From positions 1 to 47,947 of the forward strand of contig NZ_JACXAE010000130.1 in NCBI RefSeq assembly GCF_014698965.1: DNA of 47,947 nt, written 5' to 3'. Position numbers and translations under genes: made by a program. This document shows, in pieces, positions 9,174 to 17,889 of this stretch. A model generated the notes under the pieces. That model searched no databases. It had not been told where the DNA came from and worked only from the letters and a program-made list of their open reading frames with translations. Source of the stretch: Iningainema tapete BLCC-T55 (lineage in GTDB: Bacteria > Cyanobacteriota > Cyanobacteriia > Cyanobacteriales > Nostocaceae). How positions within the stretch are numbered: position 1 is the first letter of the stretch; every line of letters begins with the position of its first letter.

Positions 9174-11504
9174 GTGGACAAACTCTACTGGCTAGACCAA
9201 ATTAAACCACAAGACCGCGCTCAAGTAGGTGAGAAGGCATTTCATTTGAGTAAAATTAAGCAGCGCAGCTACCCGGTGTTGCCTGGTTTTGTCGTTTCAG
9301 CATCCGTTTTGCGCGAATTTTTAGAGACTCTCAACAGTTTACAAGTTTTGGTCGCTGATTTACCTAATTCTTCTTTGCACTTAGATATCAGTAATTGGCG
9401 TCAACTTCAGCAGGTGGCTAGCCGTTTACGTCAACAGATGAATGCCGCTACTTTACCACCCCAACTGTTGAGTACAATTGTCCAAGCAGTTCAAACCTGG
9501 GACAAAAAATATTTAATTTTTCGCCCATCTTTTAGTATACCATCAAAAAAACTGGCTAATAGCAACATATCTGGGTTATTAGAGTCCCAGTTTTGTTATT
9601 TTGATGATGAAAAAGCGATCGCTCACGCACTGAAACAAACTTGGAGCCAAATTTTCCGTGCCAAAAATCTACTATATTGGCAACATGCCGGAATTAACTT
9701 TCAACAAATTAATTTAGCAGTTTTAGTACAACCTTTGCATCATGCGATCGCCAGTGGTTTATTTTCTGCCAACTCCGCAGGCTGGGAAATTCAAGCAACT
9801 TGGGGCTTAGGAATAGCAATCTCCTGGGGCGATGTGCAACCAGACGTTCACTATATCAAACCAGAAACTGGCATTATCCAAGAGCAACAGTTGGGTAATA
9901 AGATGATAGCTTATCGTCTTGATGACACAACTAGTGGAGCTAGGAGCGATCATACAACTGTTGTGGCTTATCAGCTAGAAGAAATCAAACAGAAACAGTA
10001 TGCTTTATCACCCGAATACTTACAACAACTAATTCAACTCACAACTGGGCTTGTTAAAGAACGTGGTAACAATTTTACCTTGAAATGGACTATCTCTGTA
10101 GAAATGGATTCGCCAACGCTTTACATAACGCAAGTTAGTTCGCCTCAATCAGAAGTAGCTCAACAGTTTTTGATTAAAGGGCTAGGAGCAGCTACGGGAC
10201 ATGCAATGGCAAACGCTTTTGTAATTACTAATCCAAAACAATTAGAACAATTACCGTCACAAGTGATTTTGGTTGCATCAGTAATTACACCTGAATGGTT
10301 GCCGTTAATACAAAACTCTATAGCTATTATTACTGAACAAGGAGGGTTAACTAGTCATGCAGCGATTCTTGCCAGAGAATTAGGCATCCCAGCAGTTGTA
10401 AATGCTTCACAAGCAACATCCGTGATTCAAAACGGTGAACGATTGCTTGTTGATGGCGATACGGGTGAGGTTTACCGTGTTGAAGCCTGTGAGTGGGGGC
10501 ACAAGGGAGTGGGGGAGCCTGTGAGTGGGGGCAAGGGATCCCCTTTGGGGTTGGGGGCTGTAGGGGAGTTAAATTCCAAATTCCAAATTTCGTTACCAGT
10601 GATTGCTACTCAATTGCTGGTAAATTTAAGTCAGTCTAATTTAATAGAGCAAGTACAAAACTTACCTGTAGATGGGGTGGGGCTACTGCGTTCAGAATTA
10701 ATGGCTTTATCTATTTTAGACGGACAGCATCCCAAAACTTGGCTTGAGCAAGGACGTAAGAAACAATTGCTAGAGCGCTGGATTGAACAGGTAATACGGT
10801 TTGCTCGCGCTTTTGCACCAAAACCAATTTTTTATCGAGCTTTGGATTGGCGATCGCATGAACTGCCTAGTTTTAATCATAGTCTACAATCCCCACTACA
10901 AGGAATGCTCGGCAACCGAGGCACTTTTAGTTATGTGGAAAATCCAGAAGTTTTTGATTTGGAATTGACAGCACTATTAGCTGTACAGAATGCTGGTTAT
11001 CATAACATCCGGCTATTATTACCATTTGTGCGCACTGTAGAAGAGTTTTCTTTTTGTCGTCAAAAAGTTGAGCAAGCGAAGTTAACTTTAGTGTCGCAGT
11101 TTCAATTGTGGATTATGGCAGAAGTGCCTTCGGTACTGTTTTTGCTTCCAGATTATGTCAAAGCAGGTGTACAAGGAATTTCCATTGGTACAAACGATCT
11201 TACTCAATTATTGCTAGGAGTGGATCGAGAACAAGGACAGTTGGCAAAAGTATTTGATGAATGTCACCCAGTGGTAATGTCCGCGATTGCTCAACTCTTA
11301 AAAATGGCAAAACAAGCAGGGATTCCTTGCTCAATCTGCGGACAAGCGCCCGCACTTTACCCAGAAATTATCGATCAGCTTGTAGAATGGGGTATTAGTT
11401 CTATTTCTGTTGAACCAGAAGCGTTTTTGAGAACATATCATGCGATCGCTCGTGCTGAACAAAGATTAATCTTAGCAGCAGCACGGCGACAACTAGAAAT
11501 TTAA
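9174..11504 (+). CDS. Divergent phosphoenolpyruvate synthase-like protein
   Basis: Domain order matches PEP synthase/PPDK: N-terminal ATP-grasp, swivelling phosphohistidine domain (GGLTSHAAILARELGIPAVV, His395), and C-terminal PEP barrel (GLLRSEL; SIGTNDLTQLLLGVDRE; SICGQAP with Cys722). The ATP-grasp part has drifted: the usual RSS..ED..ASFAGQ segment is replaced by RPSFSIPSKKLANS, so ATP binding is doubtful. Between the His domain and barrel sits a Gly-rich stretch (about residues 438-472) encoded by G-rich repeats, an in-frame insertion. GTG 9174 gives the family N-terminus; AAGGAG lies too far upstream (9122) to serve it. It overlaps the convergent baeRF gene by four bases. It is probably a paralogue of true PpsA with altered activity; that is inference. 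Confidence 0.8.
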   Translation: MDKLYWLDQIKPQDRAQVGEKAFHLSKIKQRSYPVLPGFVVSASVLREFLETLNSLQVLVADLPNSSLHLDISNWRQLQQVASRLRQQMNAATLPPQLLSTIVQAVQTWDKKYLIFRPSFSIPSKKLANSNISGLLESQFCYFDDEKAIAHALKQTWSQIFRAKNLLYWQHAGINFQQINLAVLVQPLHHAIASGLFSANSAGWEIQATWGLGIAISWGDVQPDVHYIKPETGIIQEQQLGNKMIAYRLDDTTSGARSDHTTVVAYQLEEIKQKQYALSPEYLQQLIQLTTGLVKERGNNFTLKWTISVEMDSPTLYITQVSSPQSEVAQQFLIKGLGAATGHAMANAFVITNPKQLEQLPSQVILVASVITPEWLPLIQNSIAIITEQGGLTSHAAILARELGIPAVVNASQATSVIQNGERLLVDGDTGEVYRVEACEWGHKGVGEPVSGGKGSPLGLGAVGELNSKFQISLPVIATQLLVNLSQSNLIEQVQNLPVDGVGLLRSELMALSILDGQHPKTWLEQGRKKQLLERWIEQVIRFARAFAPKPIFYRALDWRSHELPSFNHSLQSPLQGMLGNRGTFSYVENPEVFDLELTALLAVQNAGYHNIRLLLPFVRTVEEFSFCRQKVEQAKLTLVSQFQLWIMAEVPSVLFLLPDYVKAGVQGISIGTNDLTQLLLGVDREQGQLAKVFDECHPVVMSAIAQLLKMAKQAGIPCSICGQAPALYPEIIDQLVEWGISSISVEPEAFLRTYHAIARAEQRLILAAARRQLEI

Positions 11505-12673
11505 TATCTGAAAATTGCGGCAACAGGTGAACTGAATGGTACTTGTTCTGGTGGAACAGCGTACACAGTACCTCCATTCAACAAGGTATGAGCAGCGACA
11601 AAATCCAGCAAATCCTCATCACCGGTTTCTTCTTCCTGGTGCAAGTATACCGTTTGTGAAGTTGGTTCAAACAAACCCCATTGCTGCTCACCTACAGCAA
11701 CAATCAATGAATCAACACGTTGATAATATGCCGCTGGCAAGATTTGTTTGATATCATTAGATGCAAGTTCTGAATTCGAGCCAAACAATTCATTAAATCG
11801 CTCGATCACTTCTTGCTGCGACTTCTTGTATTGAGCCTCCACAATAGGCCAAGCTTGCTCGTGCAACTCTTTGCCACTCTCGATTTTTACATTACCTGTG
11901 ATACCTTCTTCCATTAAATGTTGGTAAGAGTTTGCCGAACGGTAAAGAGGCATGAGATATTCTACCCCAGCTAACACCAAAGGCGCTGTTTGATTTCGTA
12001 ATTTCTCGTGCAATGCCCCATCAATAAGATGAAAGAATTGCAGGATAGCTTCTTGGTGCTGATCGCGATCGGGACTCCCTTGCCCATGAAAAGCACCCGG
12101 CTGTGAAAAAGGATTGGAGGTTCCGCCTTTTGATGTTGCAATTCGGAACTGACCCTCTTTTGCAGTATCATCATAGCCAAGAGCTTCATCAAGACTTTTT
12201 GGCAGATTTTCTACCTCTACCTCTTTAATGGTGTAGTGTGTTCCTTCAAAGAACTTGACATCTTTTTGACTCAGAGTCAGCAAGTAGAAACGCCCATTAC
12301 CATTTAATATTGGTAGCAGTGGTTTAACGTGGAAACGATCTGTAACCACAACCAACTCTTTAAAATCGATAGGCAGGGTATAGTAGCGAAAAATATCTTT
12401 AGAGATAAATACAGCCAATCCTTGCTCTCCCAATTGATCCCAGAAATTCTGTTGATCCAGTTGATGGACTTTTGCCAGCAATTCCATTGCTTCATTCTGC
12501 TCAAGACCGGCATCAATTAAACGTGCCTCAGCTTCTTTAATTAAATTCTTAAAGCGAACAGGATCTTGGCGAACTTCTGGTCCTGCTGGGTGAGTTGGCA
12601 TGTAAATTGAAACACTATTTTGTGGTGACTGTTCTAGTAATGCTTTAATTTCTTCTCTAGAGATTAAATCCAT
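11501..12673 (-). CDS. baeRF (bacterial eRF1-like) family protein
   Basis: Matches the bacterial archaeo-eukaryotic release factor-like families (baeRF, probably baeRF3/7 type). The opening is SVSIYMPTHPAGPEVRQDPV and there is a central LAGVEYLMPLYR segment. The C-terminal part (VDSLIVAVGEQQWGLFE, DLLDFVAAHTLLNGGTVYAV) resembles the eRF1 domain 3/L7Ae-like fold. These proteins are proposed to act on ribosomes or stress translation, largely untested. At 390 residues the length is normal. Start ATG 12671-12673 has GGGAGGG just upstream on the coding strand. It is convergent with the PEP-synthase-like gene, overlapping by four bases. Confidence 0.8.
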   Translation of the reverse strand: MDLISREEIKALLEQSPQNSVSIYMPTHPAGPEVRQDPVRFKNLIKEAEARLIDAGLEQNEAMELLAKVHQLDQQNFWDQLGEQGLAVFISKDIFRYYTLPIDFKELVVVTDRFHVKPLLPILNGNGRFYLLTLSQKDVKFFEGTHYTIKEVEVENLPKSLDEALGYDDTAKEGQFRIATSKGGTSNPFSQPGAFHGQGSPDRDQHQEAILQFFHLIDGALHEKLRNQTAPLVLAGVEYLMPLYRSANSYQHLMEEGITGNVKIESGKELHEQAWPIVEAQYKKSQQEVIERFNELFGSNSELASNDIKQILPAAYYQRVDSLIVAVGEQQWGLFEPTSQTVYLHQEEETGDEDLLDFVAAHTLLNGGTVYAVPPEQVPFSSPVAAIFRY

Positions 12674-12849
12674 TATTTAACCCTCCCATTAAATTAATTG
12701 ACCATGTCAAACCACTCCGTTTTTGATTTAATGATCAGATGGAATGTTTTACCAGGTTTGTTCTGGCTTTAATTTCACGTCAAGGAGAATTAAGTTTCAT
12801 CCTTCTTGAGATAGGCAATATCAAAACGTTTTGTGGTAAAAACCCTTAG

Positions 12850-13506
12850 TCATCCAGCCTTGGTAGTGTTTGTATTGATACCCACACCTTGAGATCGCTG
12901 TCTAGCCACACCCAAACTGACTCGTTTCATAATCCAGTACAACCCAGTGAGAATAGCAAAGGTGATCAAAATAATGACGATCGGTTGTTTACCCAGAAGT
13001 TCTTCTACACCTTTTGTAAGTAGGGCATCCGGCTGAGTAATAAAATCCCAACTGTTGAAACGCAAGAACCGTCCCCAGTAAACGCCAACCGCACAAAGAG
13101 CGTGGGTAATTAACTCAACCCATAAAATCCACTGACTCTTATCAATACGATGTAAGTAGTAACCCAAATTAATTAAAGATATGACATAAGCTTCAAATCC
13201 AGATAAAATAACCAATACATATACTGGAATAAGTATGAGAGTAATTATCCACACTGATTGAATGGTGCGAATATCATCTATGAGGTGGATTACGTCAGTT
13301 AACAGATAAGGGGCATTAGGTAAAAAAGCATAGAAAACCAGGAATCCTAACCACCAAACCCAAGAGCGACCTCTTCCCCGGCGAAATAACCATACACTCA
13401 ATGCCAATGGGATGAAAGCCAGAAATAAATTCCAAGTCATCCAGCGGATATTAATTTGCAAGACTTGTATAACTTTGTCTACTAATTCAACTGCTTCTAC
13501 TTTCAT
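12850..13506 (-). CDS. DUF1361 membrane protein
   Basis: A 218-residue polytopic membrane protein with the DUF1361 signature FYAFLPNAPYLLTDVIHL and RFNSWDF. About five hydrophobic segments lie near residues 22-40, 48-66, 83-108, 125-145 and 170-190. Function is unknown for the family. Its ATG overlaps the TGA of the upstream 68-residue gene (ATGA), pointing to coupled translation. The two plus the secreted-protein gene before them form a tight operon. Confidence 0.85.
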   Translation of the reverse strand: MKVEAVELVDKVIQVLQINIRWMTWNLFLAFIPLALSVWLFRRGRGRSWVWWLGFLVFYAFLPNAPYLLTDVIHLIDDIRTIQSVWIITLILIPVYVLVILSGFEAYVISLINLGYYLHRIDKSQWILWVELITHALCAVGVYWGRFLRFNSWDFITQPDALLTKGVEELLGKQPIVIILITFAILTGLYWIMKRVSLGVARQRSQGVGINTNTTKAG

Positions 13507-13709
13507 ACATGCTTCCCCAATATGTGTAACTCTCTTTCTTTTATAAACCTAGATAAGAATGGGATAATCCACAGTATAGCTATAAAAAAATCGGGCAATT
13601 TCACCAAACTAGGAATTTCTAATCCGGATTGTTGCCCTTGCCTTGCTATTATATAGATTTCATCCTCACTGGGTTGTGTTCCAGAAAAGAGGTTTCTTTT
13701 TTGAAGCAC
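13503..13709 (-). CDS. Small hypothetical protein, coupled to DUF1361 gene
   Basis: A 68-residue frame with GTG start at 13709. It shares one base with the stop of the preceding secreted-protein gene and four bases with the start of the DUF1361 gene. One weak hydrophobic stretch lies at about residues 41-54 (FFIAILWIIPFLS). I recognise no family. The junctions at both ends are the main argument that it is translated. It could also be a chance frame bridging two real genes. Confidence 0.45.
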   Translation of the reverse strand: MLQKRNLFSGTQPSEDEIYIIARQGQQSGLEIPSLVKLPDFFIAILWIIPFLSRFIKERELHILGKHV

Positions 13710-14785
13710 TAACGCAGTAGTACTCGACTACGCGGACCAATAGCTTGCTTGGGTGTAGATGCTCTTGAACGACATTTAGCTATGTTCTGTGAACAAATAT
13801 TAACATTCAGGCTGGAAGGATCATCAGCAATGCGAACAGCTAAAGAACTTCCATTACTGAACTCCATGTTTGACTCTGTTGTGGGAGTTGAGGAGGTGGG
13901 GAGAGAGGGAGTTGGGGAGGTGGGGAGAGGGGGAGTTGGGGAGAGAGGGAGTTGGGGAGAGGGAGAGCTAGGGGTAGCGGGGGAAATGGGGTTGCTATTG
14001 CTGTAAGCTACAGGGGGTATGGGTGTGGTAGTTCCACCGCCTGCGACAGGAGGGGTGGTGGGTGTGGTAGTTCCACCGCCTGCGACGGGGGGTGTGGTGG
14101 GTGTGGTATTTCCTCCAGAACTTATGGGAGTTGCATTTGCAGGTACTTTAATTGTCAGTTTTACCAATGGGGTATTGGTCATGATCATAGATGTAACTGA
14201 TGGATTGCCTGGTAGATCGGATTTAAAATCAAATACTGTAGGACTAGTACCACCATTGGCATCACTATATCGCGGACCTTGACCTTGGACTTCAAAAGTG
14301 CCTTGATACTGTAGTCCCGTTTTAGGATCGGTGACAGTGCCAGTATAAAAAGCTTTTGTGAGAGCTAACTCATCTTGAACTACAGCTTGAAATCTTGTTC
14401 CTGGTAATTTTCCTTGATATGTGTAGGGTGTTAAGTCTCCGCTTGATAGTACTGGCGAAGTCAGCACACCATCGAATGAGACAACCGGAATGCCTTTAAA
14501 ATCAACGAAGTAGTGTAGAGTGCCATCAGGGTTGGTTTTGACTCCGACATAATTAGATTTATATATCGGAACACCTTTGCGGTAATAAGTGCCTGTGGAA
14601 TCAGTATCAACACGAGTAGTCTGTTGATTGAAATTAGGGTTAAAGCTAGGAAGTTGAATTGTTCCTGATAATGTACCAGTGGTTTGAATTGTTAATTGAG
14701 CCTCCGCGCTTGATGCTCCTATACCAATGATTACTACGGCTAGACTACTGACGCTAACAAATTTACAACCTAGCTTGTATTGCAT
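13709..14785 (-). CDS. Secreted protein with Pro/Thr-rich repeat tail
   Basis: Signal peptide at residues 1-29 (hydrophobic VSSLAVVIIGIG, cleavage likely after ASSAEA). A conserved-looking globular part follows at about 30-215, with no motif I can name. It is followed by a low-complexity region at about 220-310 made of Pro, Thr, Ser and Gly, including a 13-residue unit (TPTTPPVAGGGTT) encoded by 39-base tandem repeats. The C-terminal 45 residues return to ordinary composition with two cysteines. It is first in an operon with the 68-residue and DUF1361 genes. Periplasmic or surface location is inferred from the signal peptide. Confidence 0.7.
   Translation of the reverse strand: MQYKLGCKFVSVSSLAVVIIGIGASSAEAQLTIQTTGTLSGTIQLPSFNPNFNQQTTRVDTDSTGTYYRKGVPIYKSNYVGVKTNPDGTLHYFVDFKGIPVVSFDGVLTSPVLSSGDLTPYTYQGKLPGTRFQAVVQDELALTKAFYTGTVTDPKTGLQYQGTFEVQGQGPRYSDANGGTSPTVFDFKSDLPGNPSVTSMIMTNTPLVKLTIKVPANATPISSGGNTTPTTPPVAGGGTTTPTTPPVAGGGTTTPIPPVAYSNSNPISPATPSSPSPQLPLSPTPPLPTSPTPSLPTSSTPTTESNMEFSNGSSLAVRIADDPSSLNVNICSQNIAKCRSRASTPKQAIGPRSRVLLR
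13881..13970 (+). repeat. Homopurine G/A-rich tract inside secreted-protein gene
   Basis: The plus strand carries about 90 bases that are nearly all G and A, with repeated GGGAG, GGTGGGGAG and TTGGGGAGA units. The coding (minus) strand is C-rich and encodes SPTPPLPTSPTPSLP-type sequence. Runs of three or more G could form quadruplexes, and the repeat structure is prone to length change. Confidence 0.8.
14022..14117. repeat. 39-base tandem repeat, 2.4 copies
   Basis: Two complete units (14022-14060 and 14061-14099) differ by a few bases, followed by a partial third. The period is a multiple of three, so copy-number change would keep the secreted protein in frame. Confidence 0.85.
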
Positions 14786-14959
14786 GTGAGATTAATTCCT
14801 TGTAAGTAGGTAAAAAATTTGCCATTTGTCCTTGGTGATGACAAATGACAAAAACAGCCGATGTAATGAGGAGCAAACCAGTTAAATACAGATCGGTTTT
14901 CAAGCCGATCGCTTGCGTATGCAATCACTCCCTTTGATTACATTTACACCAGTGGTAAA

Positions 14960-16651
14960 TTAAAACCGGAAGGTTGCTCGGAGCGCTCCAACTACTAAAG
15001 GATCGTTGGCGGAATTATGATCCGGGTTAAAAATGACAAATACACCAGGAGTCAGCGCCACATTATCGCTCAATAGAGTGCGATAAAAAATTTCCACATG
15101 TATGGATGTATCAGTGCGTCCACCTTCTGTCCCTCCATCAGAAAAATTGGGAAAATTAAATCCGGATGGTAAAGTACTGCTCGTTATCTTTGGGGGTTGT
15201 CCGACGAGTATCCCGCCCAAATTGCCAGAACGTAGCAAGTTGGGAAAAGCGGCAAATACCATCCAGTTTGTGGTTTCTACACTTCCAGAAAGATCTACCG
15301 GTTGGGAAAAAGTCCAACCACCCCAGCCACCCAAATGCAAGTTAGGGTTAATGCGCCACGCCACAGTAGCTCCAACAGCATGGGTATTGAAAGCCTCTGG
15401 TGGTGCAAAAGGAGAGGTTAGTTGGGAATCGCCAATCCCAGTTCCTAGCAAGCCATCAGGGGAGTGGGAGTAGAGATAATGTAGCCCCACATCAACATTA
15501 TCTGTGGGTGCAATACTGACTTGAGCGCCTGCTGTGTATCTGCCTCCAAATGCTCCGCCAAAATCAATATCACCAGGAAAACTGGGAATTTCTGCGGTAT
15601 AAATGCCTTGTACACTGATGCGCGAGCTAATTTGCCAGTCAAAACCTATCCCACCTGTGCCGTTACCAACGGTCAAAATTGGGTTACGCTGACCAAATAG
15701 AGAAATTGCTCCTTCACCAGAACCTTCTAAAGGGTTGATGCCGCGAAAGGTGTTGATCGGATTAACTCCTGCCGTACCAACAATAATTCCCAAGTTTTCC
15801 CCAACTGGAAATCGATATGATAATTCATTAATTACTACTTTGTTTTCTGTATTTGACTCGAAACCCAACCGCCCCATGTTTGTAAATACCAATGGTGCAG
15901 AAGAACCTAAAGAACCAGAAGCTAGCCCAGTTAATAGTAAATCTTTGCCTGTAAACGAAGTTGCTAAGGTAAGTTGCACGCCTTGTGTAAAGGTGAGATT
16001 TGTTTGTGCCTTGCGCTCTGGTACTCCGTCTCTAGGAAATAAATCTACATCAGTGTCATTTGTGCCTTGAATGCTAAAAATAGCTTGCCCCACTAGTTTG
16101 GTAGTGGTGGAAAACTGATTCGCTTGCAAATCTGTGGTTTGGTTTTCTAATACAGCTATGCGCGAGCTTAATACTTTCAACTCTTTAACAAACTCGGTTT
16201 GCAACCGTTGCAGTAGAATTAAATCTTCATTATTAACAATATTATCTTTACTGTTAGCGATTATTTTATTAACCTGCTCCACACAAGCCGATAAACTAGC
16301 AGCAAACTCATAACGATTAACAGGGCGATCGCCTACATAAGTGCTATTTGAGTATTCATCAATACATTTATATCGTTCCTTGAGGGATCGCAAAGCAGTG
16401 AAAGCCCAATCAGCGGTTTGCACATCCTTTAGTTCCGACACTGATGTAACTTCAGCCATCGGGTTCTCCGGCTTATTATTCTCTGCTCCCCCCTCCACCT
16501 GTATAAATTCAGGCGTTGCCATTCCTGCGACTGGGAAGATCGCCTCACTCTGTTCTGACTGCTGCACCACTACTGATTTTACTGGCGGCGATTCCTGTAA
16601 ATTGGGCATTGGTTGCCCTGTTGTTAACACGCCTACTATCAGTCCTAACAT
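14960..16651 (-). CDS. Iron-uptake-type porin with SLH domain (OprB-like)
   Basis: The order is typical for cyanobacterial outer-membrane porins. A short N-terminal hydrophobic start is followed by an SLH domain at about residues 70-130 (VTSVSELKDVQTADWAFTAL, then NRYEFAASL), which binds the cell-wall layer. A coiled coil at about 140-175 is followed by a long beta-rich barrel with alternating residues and a terminal phenylalanine (RATFRF), the usual outer-membrane assembly signal. Related cyanobacterial porins are linked to iron or other inorganic ion uptake. The N-terminal signal is short and atypical, so the start at 16651 is uncertain. It stands alone, 174 bases after the secreted-protein gene on the same strand. 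Confidence 0.85.
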   Translation of the reverse strand: MLGLIVGVLTTGQPMPNLQESPPVKSVVVQQSEQSEAIFPVAGMATPEFIQVEGGAENNKPENPMAEVTSVSELKDVQTADWAFTALRSLKERYKCIDEYSNSTYVGDRPVNRYEFAASLSACVEQVNKIIANSKDNIVNNEDLILLQRLQTEFVKELKVLSSRIAVLENQTTDLQANQFSTTTKLVGQAIFSIQGTNDTDVDLFPRDGVPERKAQTNLTFTQGVQLTLATSFTGKDLLLTGLASGSLGSSAPLVFTNMGRLGFESNTENKVVINELSYRFPVGENLGIIVGTAGVNPINTFRGINPLEGSGEGAISLFGQRNPILTVGNGTGGIGFDWQISSRISVQGIYTAEIPSFPGDIDFGGAFGGRYTAGAQVSIAPTDNVDVGLHYLYSHSPDGLLGTGIGDSQLTSPFAPPEAFNTHAVGATVAWRINPNLHLGGWGGWTFSQPVDLSGSVETTNWMVFAAFPNLLRSGNLGGILVGQPPKITSSTLPSGFNFPNFSDGGTEGGRTDTSIHVEIFYRTLLSDNVALTPGVFVIFNPDHNSANDPLVVGALRATFRF

Positions 16652-16999
16652 CGCTCATTGTATTCCAGTTTACTAACACCAATATTTCCTTTGACAGAGC
16701 AAACAGGTGTATTCCAGGAATATTTTGAGATTTTGAGTTATAAAATATACTTATAACAAAAAACTAACAATGTCAAAAGCGTTGCATAAGCGTTAATTAC
16801 CCACCTAACTATCTCTTAAAGTCATCCTCTGCATGGTTGGTGGAAAACTGCTTCAAACTTTGAAACTTAAGTAGGTAAAATTAAATATAAAATAAATTCT
16901 ACGTTCAACGTTCCGCGCTTAAGCGCTCTGAGCGTAGGTTATAAGGGCTGAAGCCCGTACTACAAACTTTTATTTACGCCTACCTACTTAGGTATCGTT
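16652..16999. other. Intergenic region between porin and SDR gene
   Basis: 348 bases with no credible gene. It must hold the divergent promoters of the porin and SDR genes. It contains an interspersed palindromic element near 16943-16967, and TAGGTA/TACCTAC-type repeats just before the SDR start. No clear operator can be assigned. Confidence 0.6.
16943..16967 (+). repeat. Interspersed repeat AGGGCT-AAGCCC, copy 1
   Basis: A 25-base element with an inner palindrome GGGCT(G)AAGCCC followed by TACTACAAAC. A second copy, differing at only two positions, lies at 17852-17876 in the same orientation. The two flank the SDR gene. This type of element is scattered in filamentous cyanobacterial genomes. 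Confidence 0.8.
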
Positions 17000-17818
17000 A
17001 TGACTTCTATGGAAGTATCAGTTGAAGATTTGGTGTTAGTTGCTGGCGCGACTGGTGGAGTGGGGCAGCTTGTGGTAAGCGATCTGCTAAATATTGGCTT
17101 TAAAGTTCGTATTTTGACTCGCAATACTGCAAAAGCTCAAAGGATGTTTAATGACAGAGTGGAAATCGCCGTTGGTGACATCCGCGAGCCGAATACACTC
17201 CCAGCAGCAGTGCAGAATGTGACTTACATTATATGTGCTACTGGTACTACTGCCTTTCCCTCTCAAAGGTGGGAGTTTGACCCAGCCCCTAACTTAATTG
17301 AATGGGTGCAGCTGTTTGTTGACCCCAAATATAGTGAAGCAAAGGCAAAGAATAGTCCAGCAAAGGTTGATGCACAAGGTGTTAGCAACTTAGTAGCGGC
17401 AGCACCACCTGATCTGAAGCGTTTTGTTTTCGTATCTTCTTGCGGAATACAACGTAAGGACAAGTTTCTTTTTAGCATTCTCAATGCATTCGGCGTGCTT
17501 GATGCCAAGCACAAGGGTGAGGAAGCAATTATCAGTTCAGGATTGCCTTACACAATTATCCGCCCAGGACGCCTTATCGACGGTCCTTATACTTCATACG
17601 ATCTCAATACTTTACTGAGGGCAACAACAGGAGGCAAGTTTGGTGTAGTACTGGGCACGGGTGATACACTATTCGGTGATACCAGCCGTATTGACGTGGC
17701 AGCCGCTTGTGTGGAATGCATTGGGAACAATCATTGTGAACGGAAAGTTTTTGAACTGGTAAACCAGGGACAAAGACCATCACTGATTGATTGGGACACA
17801 CTTTTCTCCTCTTTATGA
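17000..17818 (+). CDS. NAD(P)-binding atypical SDR family protein
   Basis: An atypical short-chain dehydrogenase (NmrA/Tic62-like). The nucleotide-binding motif GATGGVG is at residues 17-23, preceded by LVLVA. The acidic turn VEIAVGDIREP, the conserved FVFVSSCGI and the region GLPYTIIRPGRLIDGP follow. The catalytic YxxxK is not evident, as in many members that act as chaperones, sensors or assembly factors. Start ATG 17000 is taken as the first in-frame ATG. The gene stands alone, flanked by two copies of an interspersed repeat. Substrate unknown. Confidence 0.85.
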   Translation: MTSMEVSVEDLVLVAGATGGVGQLVVSDLLNIGFKVRILTRNTAKAQRMFNDRVEIAVGDIREPNTLPAAVQNVTYIICATGTTAFPSQRWEFDPAPNLIEWVQLFVDPKYSEAKAKNSPAKVDAQGVSNLVAAAPPDLKRFVFVSSCGIQRKDKFLFSILNAFGVLDAKHKGEEAIISSGLPYTIIRPGRLIDGPYTSYDLNTLLRATTGGKFGVVLGTGDTLFGDTSRIDVAAACVECIGNNHCERKVFELVNQGQRPSLIDWDTLFSSL

Positions 17819-17851
17819 GCGCGGGTGTAATAAGCTAATGAGCATTAATTA

Positions 17852-17876
17852 AAGGGCTAAAGCCCTTACTACAAAC
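17852..17876 (+). repeat. Interspersed repeat AGGGCT-AAGCCC, copy 2
   Basis: Second copy of the element at 16943-16967 (GGGCTAAAGCCC followed by TTACTACAAAC). It lies in the same orientation just beyond the SDR stop and ahead of the lipoprotein stop. Confidence 0.8.
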
Positions 17877-17889
17877 GAGCAAGCGATCG

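Noticed and set aside
13749-14282. Several Gly/Val-rich plus-strand frames opposite the secreted-protein gene
   Set aside because: Shadows of the Pro-rich repeat on the minus strand, which has signal peptide and operon context.
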